6,384 bases of DNA from Candidatus Shapirobacteria bacterium (GCA_027007615.1 JALTFB010000054.1:1-6384), one strand, 5' to 3'; shown: positions 1 to 6,009, numbered from the stretch's first letter. Translations and numbers: made by a program. The notes: generated by a model not told the origin, from the letters alone.

Positions 1-846
1 CTCCAGGCCAACCCAGCGGGGATTAGCGCTTAAAATCTTGTTAAGGGCTTCAAAATCGGCCGGGTAAGCGCTGCTGCGGGCCGAATATTGGTGCCAAGAA
101 ACAAAATCCAAACGCAGGTTTTGGCGCTGGCAAAGGCCCAGAAGCGCCTTGATCCAATTGGGGTAAAAAGCTGTTGTCGCCGGACCGCCAATCTTGAAAG
201 GCTGGACAGCCCGCGCCGCCATAGCTCCCCGGGCGCTGTAACGGTAGAGCGCCAGATAATTCGGCCGGCGGCCATAATGCCAATGGCCAAATAAATCCGG
301 CTCGTTGTAAACCTCGTAATAAACATTGCCAATATTCATGCCCCGATAGCCGCTGTAATGCTCCACAGTCGCTTGAACCAAGTTTTGCCAAGCTTGCCAA
401 TCAGCCGGCGGGGCGGTTATTTGGCCGTTGCCGCTTAATTGGGAAGGAATATATGAGAGCGAGAAAAAGGGTTTGGCGCCAATAGCCAAAATGGCCCGCA
501 CTACCGCATCCAAGCGCGAAAAGTCAAAGCTGCCGGGGCCCCGATAAACTTGATAGGCATCAAAAATATGGTCCAAACGCACGTATTGGGGGTGGAGCTG
601 GCGCAGCACCGGCAAGGCGGCCGCCAAATCGTCGGCGCCGGCATTGCCGCCTTGGGCAAAATTGCGCCAAAGTTGGGAATTGACCATCAGCCCCGATTTG
701 CTCTGGTCGATAATGATATTGGCCAAACGGCCGCCGGCCCGGGGCCGCCAAACCGCCATCCGGCCGGCCAGCCAAACACCCAAGGGCAAGAAAAGAACTC
801 CCAGAAATAAGAAAGCAGCTTTCAGCGGCAAGCGGTTGATTTTCAT
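1..846 (-). CDS. Membrane-anchored GH39-like glycoside hydrolase, C-terminus outside window
   Basis: The frame stays open from the ATG at 846-844 to the left edge, giving 282 residues. Residues about 5-28 form one hydrophobic segment after a short basic N-terminus, so the protein is probably a signal-anchored or exported enzyme. A TIM-barrel-like catalytic domain follows. The clearest motif is YYEVYNEPDLFGHW: the NEP glutamate (E182) matches the acid/base residue of clan GH-A. SFDFSRLDAVV, the stretch PFFSLSYIP, IGGPAT and FVSWHQYS (H252) follow the order seen in GH39 beta-xylosidase/iduronidase-like enzymes. The nucleophile glutamate would lie just past the last visible residues (WVGLE) and cannot be checked. 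The substrate is unknown. Nearby glycosyltransferases suggest a role in trimming or remodelling a surface polysaccharide. Other clan GH-A families remain possible. Coding potential is near certain; the GH39 assignment is good. Confidence 0.88.
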   Translation of the reverse strand, partial: MKINRLPLKAAFLFLGVLFLPLGVWLAGRMAVWRPRAGGRLANIIIDQSKSGLMVNSQLWRNFAQGGNAGADDLAAALPVLRQLHPQYVRLDHIFDAYQVYRGPGSFDFSRLDAVVRAILAIGAKPFFSLSYIPSQLSGNGQITAPPADWQAWQNLVQATVEHYSGYRGMNIGNVYYEVYNEPDLFGHWHYGRRPNYLALYRYSARGAMAARAVQPFKIGGPATTAFYPNWIKALLGLCQRQNLRLDFVSWHQYSARSSAYPADFEALNKILSANPRWVGLE

Positions 847-860
847 GCTTTTGATAATTA

Positions 861-888
861 ATTATAACAGCCAGCCGGCAAGAGGCAA
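861..888 (-). promoter_or_regulatory. Possible promoter of the GH39-like gene
   Basis: On the minus strand a perfect TATAAT (861-866) lies 14 bp before the ATG. A weak -35 candidate, TTGCCT (883-888), sits 16 bp further upstream. Transcription would start near 854, leaving a leader of only about eight bases. No Shine-Dalgarno sequence is visible before this ATG. This is a motif match only. Confidence 0.4.
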
Positions 889-903
889 ATCGTGCCTAAG
901 CTG

Positions 904-953
904 TATCAACCCCGGGGGTTCCCGTGCCTGTCAACCCCGGGGGTTGATAGAGA
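904..953. repeat. GC-rich REP-like hairpin, left copy
   Basis: Bases 904-920 can pair with 933-949 to give a 17-bp stem with a single central mismatch, around the 12-nt loop CCCGTGCCTGTC (921-932). Each half is itself a near-palindrome built on AACCCCGGGGGTT. The 42 bp from 906 to 947 are identical to 1674-1715 in the copy on the other side of the transposase gene. Pair A905-T948 here is replaced by G1673-C1716 there, a compensatory change that supports pairing. AGAGA follows the stem in both copies. This copy lies between the transposase stop codon and the GH39-like gene and is intergenic. Confidence 0.9.
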
Positions 954-965
954 TTGGTAAAGAAT

Positions 966-1640
966 TCACTCCTCCAAAAGGTGCTTCATCTCCTCTAATT
1001 CACGTTGATAATCAGCTCGGTCGCTAACAAATTGCCAATATTCATAAGGGTTATTATGAAAAGATGTCAGTAATTGATGGGGATTAATGATCACCGCCTT
1101 ATTTGGCTTAAGGTATTCCGGAAGTGAAGTTAAAGGGTATGTTTTCAACTCGCTAAGTTCTTTCACCAGAGCAGCCGCGTAGGGATTGAGGTGAATATAG
1201 CGGGAGACATGAACCAATTGGTCTTCTGACTCCATGTGCACCGCTTTAAATGCACCTTCAAAAAGAGGCCCTTTTCGTTCATTGGCGATGTTAAAATATT
1301 TAGCAAAACCATTACTGAAATTGCCAATAAACTCGCTAATTCCTCCCTCTTTTAACTGAGTTATAAGAAAATGAAAATGGTTCGGCATCAAGCAAAAGGC
1401 AAGAATTTGCACCTTGAAGTTTTTTGTTTTCTCAAGATCCTGCAGCTCTTTTATATAATCGGGAAATAATCTTATGAAGTAAGAAAAGCTAACTGGCGGA
1501 TTTTCTAGCCGATAATATCTTATCAGCTCTAAAGCCCGCTTTCTAGCGCCTTCTTGGAAAAAAATGGCTGCCTTGCCAATGCTGCGGTTGTAGATATGAT
1601 AAACCTCCCTATTGGCAAAAACTAAAAAACGCTTGGGCAT
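966..1640 (-). CDS. IS200-like / REP-associated tyrosine transposase (RAYT, Y1 HUH family)
   Basis: This 224-residue protein is a single-domain HUH endonuclease of the Y1 transposase family, which nicks and rejoins single-stranded DNA at hairpins. Visible family signatures are YHIYNR (14-19), FCLMPNHFHFLI with the metal-binding H88-x-H90, the helix NGFAKYFN containing the probable nucleophile Y115, then GPLFEGAFKA (124-133) and YIHLNP (148-153). The C-terminal FVSDRADYQREL completes a layout common in RAYT-like proteins. All key residues are present, so it may be active. It is flanked by two copies of one hairpin repeat in the same orientation, as expected for a RAYT with its REP sequences; no TnpB or other accessory gene is present. 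The gene is clearly more AT-rich than its neighbours. A consensus-like promoter in the adjacent repeat points at its ATG. A single-copy IS200-type element is the main alternative. Confidence 0.93.
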   Translation of the reverse strand: MPKRFLVFANREVYHIYNRSIGKAAIFFQEGARKRALELIRYYRLENPPVSFSYFIRLFPDYIKELQDLEKTKNFKVQILAFCLMPNHFHFLITQLKEGGISEFIGNFSNGFAKYFNIANERKGPLFEGAFKAVHMESEDQLVHVSRYIHLNPYAAALVKELSELKTYPLTSLPEYLKPNKAVIINPHQLLTSFHNNPYEYWQFVSDRADYQRELEEMKHLLEE

Positions 1641-1648
1641 GTTAATTA

Positions 1649-1677
1649 ATAATAAAGGTAAGATGCTTTTCTGTCAA
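1649..1677 (-). promoter_or_regulatory. Promoter of the transposase, -35 inside the hairpin repeat
   Basis: On the minus strand a perfect -35 TTGACA (1672-1677) is followed by exactly 17 bp (1655-1671) and TATTAT (1649-1654), which matches the -10 consensus at five of six bases. The start point would fall near 1642, about two bases before the ATG at 1640, so the message would be almost leaderless. No Shine-Dalgarno sequence precedes the ATG. The -35 box is the outer arm of the hairpin, so repeat structure and promoter overlap physically. Confidence 0.65.
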
Positions 1678-1721
1678 CCCCGGGGGTTCCCGTGCCTGTC
1701 AACCCCGGGGGTTGACAGAGA
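1671..1721. repeat. GC-rich REP-like hairpin, right copy
   Basis: Bases 1671-1688 pair with 1701-1718 to form an 18-bp stem with one central mismatch, around the same 12-nt loop as the left copy (1689-1700). It can also be read as a direct repeat of CTGTCAACCCCGGGGGTT with a 25-bp period. Seen from the transposase gene, the 5' foot of the hairpin is TCTC, as in the left copy (TCTCTATC versus TCTCTGTC on the minus strand). That position corresponds to the conserved tetranucleotide recognised in characterised REP/RAYT pairs. The element supplies the last codons and the TGA of the GT-C-like gene and the -35 box of the transposase gene. Confidence 0.92.
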
Positions 1722-4700
1722 CGATAATCACTCCCACCAGCAATCCCAGCCCCAGCCATTCCAAAATTTGTGGCCAGAAGAGAATATGGATAGTAGATGG
1801 TGGGTGATGGATGGTGGATGAATCGGGAATTTCCCACCCATTGGCCCAGTTGTCAACTAAAACATGGCAGCCGAGGAAGTGGGGCCGCCAGCCTTGGAAA
1901 TAAACCGCCAGCCAGCCGGGGGAATATGATTGGGGCAAAACAAGAGTTTCATCCCAGCCAATCGGTGCCGCCAGCTTGAGGCGATAATGCCAATAATGGC
2001 CGCGGGCGGTTAAGTAACGGCGCGGCGAAGGCTCCCTATCTTTCTCGCGGGCAAGCTCCAAGCCGGCAAGATAATCCCAATTAAGGGGCGCGATCTCCAA
2101 AGCGGCAATGTCGTTGCTGCTCATTTGGCGGCTGAAGGAGTTGCTGTTAAAGCTGATTCCCAAACCTTTGGCAAAGGGGTCGCGGCTGACGGCGGGGATA
2201 ACAAAAAATTGTTCTTGCCAATCTTGCGCCGGCTTCAGTTTGGCGTAAAGGAGGGGGTAGCGGCCGTTGCCGCCGGTGGCGGAAAAGATAAGGGGATAAC
2301 CCTGGCGGTGGCGAGTTTTTATCCTTACCAACCAGCCGAGATTAAGGGGCAAGTTGGGAAAATACCAAGAAATGCAAGAATCCGCTTCTTGGGCCTCAAG
2401 CCGGAGATAATTACCTTTTGCTTGGATGGTGACCAGCTTGCCCGGCAAAGTCGGATTGCACTGGCGCGGTTGGAGCTGGTAAAGCCGGCGGCTGATAACA
2501 TTGGGGATAAAATAGGGAGAAACCGCCTTGGGAATATCAATAACCAACCGGGAGCCATCGCGGCTGATTTTAGTTGTCCAAGCCACGGTTTGGGGAAGGT
2601 TGACATTGCGGGCGGAATAAACACTAAGCTTGATGCGGCGGTAGCTGATTTGCCGCACCCGCTTTTGCCGGTAAGCATCCAAAATAAAAGCCAAGTTGGC
2701 GACCGGCTGCTTTTGGGGATTAACGAGCACCGTCTCCTGGTATTTTTGCCAATGGGGGGCAAAACCTTGGAAAGGCGCGTCTTTATGGTTGAGGCAGCGG
2801 TGATGCTTGTTGTCCCAAAGGCAAAACCGAGGCCATTCGTCTTTCTGCGATTGGTATTCAAACTCCACTTTAACAATCAAGGGCTGGCGGAATTGTTGGA
2901 AGAAATCATAATTTTTCCAATTAACGCAAAGGGCGGCGGCGTAGGCGCGGAGAACGGCCGCTTCCCCCTGGCGCCGGAATTTAATCCAGCCGTCGGGCTG
3001 GGCCGGGGCGCATTGGTGGGGTTCAATCAAATCTTGGGGCCTGATGATCACGGTCTTCAGAGGTCGGAGGCCGGACGGAAGGTTGGCAAAGGTGGGATAA
3101 AGCGGCAGCGGGCGGCTGGCGGCGCTTTTGGCGGCAATTCGATAGGAATCCAGGCTAAAAGGGAAAGGAATGCCGATTTGCCATTTATTGGCCTGGTCTT
3201 GGACGCGGAAGCGGGGCCGGAGAGAATGGCGGCTGAAAAGGAATTCCGCGGGATAAAGGAAATTTGGCGTTGAACTTTGCCGATAATCGCCCTGGCGGGC
3301 AAATGCCGAATCGCTTTCCAAGAGCGGCGGAGCAAAAACCGTTTGGGCTTTGACCAAGGCCGGCCGAGTGGCAAATTCAGTCAAATAAACGGAAATTTGG
3401 CCGAATTGGCGGATGAGCCGGAGTTGGCGGTCGCGGCCAAGAAGCTGGCGGGTTTTTAAGGCTTGCTTGGCATAGGCCTTGCCGGGGAAAATCAGCCGGT
3501 TGTCGAAAATAACGTAGCGGACAAAATACTTTTTCAAAACTTGATTGAGGGCCGCTTGGTCTTGGCCCTGTAAGGCCTTGTTCAGCTCCCAATAATACTG
3601 CTCATTCTTCAAGTTCCAAACGTCAAAGGCGCGGTCGAGAATCGGCTGCTCCAAGCCATACCAAAGGAAACCGGAGCCGCGGTAACCCCAACGGTAGAAT
3701 TTCCAGCCCCAAAAATTGCCTTGGGGAAGGTTGGCGATCCGGGCTTGGGGCGGCTGAGTTTTGAAAAATTGAATCAACTGGAAATAATCATTGGGAATTT
3801 TGACCCGCATGGCCGGATTGAAAAAATTACCTTGAAAAACCGGTCCGGCAAAGGCAATTAAGGCGGCGACAATGGCCCCCCTTGCCAGCCAATCGGCCCG
3901 TTTTCTGATTCGGCCCAAGAGCGGCAACAGCTCGCCGGCGCCGATGGCAAACAAAAAGGCGGCGCTAAAAGCGGCCGGATAGACAAATTTGGTGAACGGC
4001 GACCGAAAAATTTGGTTGACAAGCGGCGATTGGCGGAAAAGCCAGTTAAGCCAGGAAAAGGGCGGCGTGGCCGAGAGCAAGGCGGTGGCCGCTAGGAGGA
4101 AAATGCCCAAAATTCCCCATTCAAAGGGGGAGGCTTTTTTCTTGACGGCCCTTCCCAATACCGCCAAAGCCCCCAGTACCGCCAACGATCCCAGGAAATA
4201 GCCGAGAGCCAGGGCCCAGTTTTGGGAAAAATGCTTTTGCCAGGGGGCCATCAGCGGCTGCTGGTTGTCGAAAAAATCATAATAATAGCCGCGGAGGAGG
4301 AGAAAATCGGCCGGGGTGCCGCGGCGCTGGTTGCGCAAAAATGTCTCTCCGGAGGCAATCTGGTTGCTAATGCCCAAGCGTGGATTTTGCAAGTTGGTGG
4401 CCAAGAAATAGGCAAAGGGCAAGAGCCAAAAAGCGTTAATCAGCAGAATCAGCCCCAAGCTGCGGAGAAATGCCGCCAATTTTTTCAAAGATCCCAATAT
4501 TGCCGCCAGCCCCAAAATTCCCAGAACTCCCAAATAAATCAAAAATAAAGTTTGGATATAAAAAGAGGGGATGGCGAGAATATTGATGAGAACAAACAGG
4601 CGCCAATTTTTGCGGCTCGGCTTTTCCAGAACTTGCCAAAAAAGGAAAACCAGCCAAGGGAAAAAGCCCCAAAAAGTAGAAAAAGCCTCATAGGGCGGCC

Positions 4701-5157
4701 AAAATATTTGAATGGTGCCAAAGTTGAGGAGGTAAAAAAGGGCACCCAAGAATCTTTCTTTTTTCCCAGGTGAACCTCCTCCGAGGTGGGCCCTGACTCC
4801 TCGGAGGTGGTGAGTAGCAACCTCACCTAACCCCCAATACATCCCCAGCGTTCCTAAGCCCAGCATGGCGAAATGCCAAAAATAGCGGATTAAGTGATGG
4901 GGCAAGGTGAGAATAAAGGGCAAGAGAATGAGTTGGCGGATTAAGTCGGTGGCGTGGCCCATGCCGCCGACCAGGCCGAGGCCCTGGTATTCCTGCCAAA
5001 CCGCTAACAGCGACCGCCTCAAATTAAGCCAAATGTTCAACTCCGGCATCAGGTTGTCCCAACCGGCCAGCCAAGTGCCGGGGGTATAATTGGTTATCCA
5101 AATTGCCGCCAGCACCCCCAATAGCCCCAAAATGCCCCAATCAATTTTCTTTTTCAT
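1699..5157 (-). CDS. Large GT-C-like multi-pass membrane protein, probable glycosyltransferase
   Basis: The 1152-residue product starts at the ATG at 5157-5155, with AGGA just upstream. The N-terminal 440 or so residues hold about ten to twelve hydrophobic segments (for example 7-26, 93-112, 184-222, 232-253, 315-335, 345-365, 392-412, 425-442). After the first segment the loop GWDNLMPEL carries D34, the place where GT-C lipid-sugar transferases keep an acidic catalytic residue. FRSPFTKF (384-391) and the RIANLP...WYGLEQP region (473-505) recall AftD/YfhO-type membrane proteins. The remaining 650 residues look like extracytoplasmic, beta-rich carbohydrate-binding-like domains. The protein ends in one last membrane segment (about 1124-1148). 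Likely role: transfer of sugar from a polyprenyl donor to a surface glycan outside the membrane. It lies between a GT2 and a GH39-like gene. Oddities: the last residues NPRG and the TGA are encoded by the hairpin repeat, and residues 116-128 by a palindromic block. The exact activity is unproven. Confidence 0.85.
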   Translation of the reverse strand: MKKKIDWGILGLLGVLAAIWITNYTPGTWLAGWDNLMPELNIWLNLRRSLLAVWQEYQGLGLVGGMGHATDLIRQLILLPFILTLPHHLIRYFWHFAMLGLGTLGMYWGLGEVATHHLRGVRAHLGGGSPGKKERFLGALFYLLNFGTIQIFWPPYEAFSTFWGFFPWLVFLFWQVLEKPSRKNWRLFVLINILAIPSFYIQTLFLIYLGVLGILGLAAILGSLKKLAAFLRSLGLILLINAFWLLPFAYFLATNLQNPRLGISNQIASGETFLRNQRRGTPADFLLLRGYYYDFFDNQQPLMAPWQKHFSQNWALALGYFLGSLAVLGALAVLGRAVKKKASPFEWGILGIFLLAATALLSATPPFSWLNWLFRQSPLVNQIFRSPFTKFVYPAAFSAAFLFAIGAGELLPLLGRIRKRADWLARGAIVAALIAFAGPVFQGNFFNPAMRVKIPNDYFQLIQFFKTQPPQARIANLPQGNFWGWKFYRWGYRGSGFLWYGLEQPILDRAFDVWNLKNEQYYWELNKALQGQDQAALNQVLKKYFVRYVIFDNRLIFPGKAYAKQALKTRQLLGRDRQLRLIRQFGQISVYLTEFATRPALVKAQTVFAPPLLESDSAFARQGDYRQSSTPNFLYPAEFLFSRHSLRPRFRVQDQANKWQIGIPFPFSLDSYRIAAKSAASRPLPLYPTFANLPSGLRPLKTVIIRPQDLIEPHQCAPAQPDGWIKFRRQGEAAVLRAYAAALCVNWKNYDFFQQFRQPLIVKVEFEYQSQKDEWPRFCLWDNKHHRCLNHKDAPFQGFAPHWQKYQETVLVNPQKQPVANLAFILDAYRQKRVRQISYRRIKLSVYSARNVNLPQTVAWTTKISRDGSRLVIDIPKAVSPYFIPNVISRRLYQLQPRQCNPTLPGKLVTIQAKGNYLRLEAQEADSCISWYFPNLPLNLGWLVRIKTRHRQGYPLIFSATGGNGRYPLLYAKLKPAQDWQEQFFVIPAVSRDPFAKGLGISFNSNSFSRQMSSNDIAALEIAPLNWDYLAGLELAREKDREPSPRRYLTARGHYWHYRLKLAAPIGWDETLVLPQSYSPGWLAVYFQGWRPHFLGCHVLVDNWANGWEIPDSSTIHHPPSTIHILFWPQILEWLGLGLLVGVIIVSVNPRG
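1787..1822. repeat. Short low-complexity GATGG/TGG tract in the GT-C-like gene
   Basis: The tract is made of TGGATGG-type words; GATGGTGG occurs exactly at 1796-1803 and 1810-1817, with TGATGGATG between them. It encodes DSSTIHHPPSTIHI, a hydrophilic, repetitive linker (STIH twice) just before the final membrane segment. It looks like a small slippage expansion at a tolerant site. Its origin cannot be settled from one copy. Confidence 0.5.
4768..4828. repeat. Palindrome-rich block inside the GT-C-like coding region
   Basis: The arm ACCTCCTCCGAGG (4774-4786) pairs with CCTCGGAGGTGGT (4799-4811) at 12 of 13 positions, around a 12-nt spacer containing GGGCCC. The same sequences also form a direct repeat, CTCCTC[C/G]GAGGTGG, at 4776-4789 and 4797-4810 (13 of 14 identical). 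Its 21-bp period equals seven codons. A further hairpin, GGTGAG/CTCACC (4809-4814 and 4822-4827), and AGGTGAACCT (4768-4777) border it. It encodes the loop HHLRGVRAHLGGG (116-128) between two hydrophobic segments, where an insertion would be tolerated. The reading frame is intact. Confidence 0.7.
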
Positions 5158-5172
5158 TCTTCCTATATTTTA
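5158..5172 (-). promoter_or_regulatory. Ribosome binding site and possible -10 box of the GT-C-like gene
   Basis: On the minus strand AGGA (5161-5164) lies three bases before the ATG and is the best Shine-Dalgarno-like sequence in this window. TAAAAT (5167-5172) just upstream resembles a -10 box, but no -35 at a sensible distance is seen. The AGGA supports the chosen start; the promoter part is weak. Confidence 0.4.
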
Positions 5173-5219
5173 CCCCGTTATGATAAAGTTTTTCCGCCAA
5201 CCCGCCGATACCGCTGTCC

Positions 5220-5246
5220 CGCCTGAGCCATTAATTGATTTTACTA
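5220..5246. repeat. 27-bp direct repeat, copy after the HEPN gene
   Basis: This copy matches 6010-6036 at 26 of 27 positions; the only difference is C5228 versus T6018. On the minus strand it begins with TAGTAAAATCAATTAATG, and the first three bases are the HEPN stop codon. The two copies bound the MNT-HEPN pair with a 790-bp period. No hairpin or T-tract was seen that would make it a terminator. Confidence 0.9.
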
Positions 5247-5657
5247 CTTGATAGCCTGGGGGAAATAGCGCTTAATCGTTTGGATAATTTTTTCAGCTGC
5301 CTGAAGGGCTGCTTGGGCATCATTTTTGCCAAAGGTGCCAAAAGGCCCCACCGGGTACCGGGTAGGAATATAATATTGCTCTAATTCTTTTGCTTCACTC
5401 ATAAGTTTTTTTATTTGGGGTGAAAACTTAGCCGCTTCGGCTACTAATTCTCGCAGAATATGGGTTCTTTTGGGTTCTTGACCGTTCAAAATCAGGAAGG
5501 CTTTTAGATATTTTTCCGCCGTTTGCTGGCATAATTGGCAAACGTAAGAGTAGTGGCTGAGTTGAAAATTATCCTTGGCAACGCGAAAATCGTAATCGGC
5601 GAATTTTAGCCATTCTTTTGCTTGTTGATAGTAGGCGGTCTTGTTATTGGTTTTCAT
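5244..5657 (-). CDS. HEPN domain protein, partner of the MNT nucleotidyltransferase
   Basis: The 137-residue, mostly helical protein fits the HEPN family in length and pattern. It has an N-terminal helix with WLKFADYDFRVAK (16-28), the core CQLCQQTAEKYLKAFL (40-55), then THILREL (65-71), the YYIPTRYP motif (95-102), and a closing helix after an insert, GPFGTFGKND. Its start overlaps the end of the MNT gene by 14 bp, implying coupled translation; GAAGG lies about 11 bp upstream. Such pairs are known as toxin-antitoxin or related modules in which the HEPN protein is the RNase or target. The R-x4-6-H catalytic motif of HEPN RNases is not present: R64 and H66 are only one residue apart, and R25 and H35 are nine apart. 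This copy may therefore be non-catalytic or act through the RYP-type motif. The TAG stop is the first triplet of the direct repeat. Confidence 0.9.
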   Translation of the reverse strand: MKTNNKTAYYQQAKEWLKFADYDFRVAKDNFQLSHYSYVCQLCQQTAEKYLKAFLILNGQEPKRTHILRELVAEAAKFSPQIKKLMSEAKELEQYYIPTRYPVGPFGTFGKNDAQAALQAAEKIIQTIKRYFPQAIK

Positions 5658-5967
5658 AAAGGATTTTGCCTTCGTTAATGACCCTGGTTAGGAAAAAATC
5701 TTTTAAGGCCAGGCGCTGTTTTATTTCTTCAGGGGTAAAAACGAGCGGTTCGACCTTAACAGAGTCGACTAAATCCAAGATTTCTCTAATTCTCCGGTGA
5801 AATGGTTTTTGTGTCTTTTTAATGATGAGAAGGTCGATATCGCTGTCGGCATCGGCTTCTTCTCTGGCAACCGAGCCAAACAAGATTACTTTTTCCGGCC
5901 GGTAATTCTGCAGTTGGCGGATGATTTTATTGATCTCTTTTTGGTAGCTAACTTTTGCCCAGGCCAT
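5644..5967 (-). CDS. MNT-type minimal nucleotidyltransferase (antitoxin-like)
   Basis: The 107-residue protein shows the complete minimal nucleotidyltransferase signature GSVAREEADADSDIDLLII (31-49). G31-S32 is the nucleotide-binding pair and D43 and D45 are metal ligands; E73 in KVEPLVF is the likely third carboxylate. Family members pair with HEPN proteins, and in characterised MntA/HepT systems the MNT protein neutralises the HEPN toxin by adding AMP to it. Here the HEPN gene follows immediately with a 14-bp overlap, the usual gene order. An extended -10 box lies seven bases upstream of the ATG, and no Shine-Dalgarno is seen. The gene is AT-richer than the glycan genes around it and lies inside the 27-bp direct repeats. 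The active site looks intact, so adenylyltransferase activity is plausible but inferred. Confidence 0.93.
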   Translation of the reverse strand: MAWAKVSYQKEINKIIRQLQNYRPEKVILFGSVAREEADADSDIDLLIIKKTQKPFHRRIREILDLVDSVKVEPLVFTPEEIKQRLALKDFFLTRVINEGKILYENQ

Positions 5968-5974
5968 TAATAGT

Positions 5975-5983
5975 AGTATAGCA
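5975..5983 (-). promoter_or_regulatory. Extended -10 promoter of the MNT-HEPN pair
   Basis: On the minus strand TGCTATACT fits the extended -10 pattern TGnTATAAT with one mismatch. That pattern can work without a -35 box, and none is visible at 16-18 bp. Only seven bases separate it from the ATG at 5967, so the transcript would start at or just before the start codon. It lies inside the repeat-bounded segment, so the module would carry its own promoter. Confidence 0.5.
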
Positions 5984-6009
5984 AATTCGCCAGGTTTTTG
6001 TTGCTAATG

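Noticed and set aside
50..400. Alternative minus-strand frames of about 100-116 residues within the first 400 bp.
   Set aside because: They are shifted-frame shadows of the GH39-like gene, whose own frame is open to the window edge and carries the NEP and SWHQYS motifs.
644..1027. Plus-strand open frame of 127 residues.
   Set aside because: It runs antisense through the GH39-like start, the hairpin repeat and the end of the transposase gene. It has no start signals and no coherent protein pattern.
1642..1701. Use of an alternative genetic code (TGA read as glycine), which would extend the GT-C-like protein by 19 codons to a TAA at 1642-1644.
   Set aside because: The extension is just the hairpin read through. 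No gene in the window contains an internal in-frame TGA, so there is no sign of recoding.
1671..1721. The GC-rich hairpin as an intrinsic transcription terminator.
   Set aside because: Neither strand shows a run of T after the stem. On the minus strand the stem is followed by AAAAGCATC and on the plus strand by AGACGATAA.
904..1721. The repeated palindromes as a small CRISPR array.
   Set aside because: There are only two copies, about 770 bp apart with a transposase between them, and the internal 25-bp period has a 7-bp gap, too short for a spacer.
2125..3273. Long plus-strand open frame (382 residues) opposite the GT-C-like gene.
   Set aside because: It has no recognisable domain, is rich in Gly/Ala/Lys/Arg as expected for an antisense frame of GC-rich code, and lies entirely within the well-supported minus-strand gene.
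5178..5231. A 17-residue minus-strand open frame starting inside the direct repeat, upstream of the GT-C-like gene.
   Set aside because: It has no ribosome binding site and is very short, and the equivalent frame in the other repeat copy stops after five codons, so a leader peptide is not supported.
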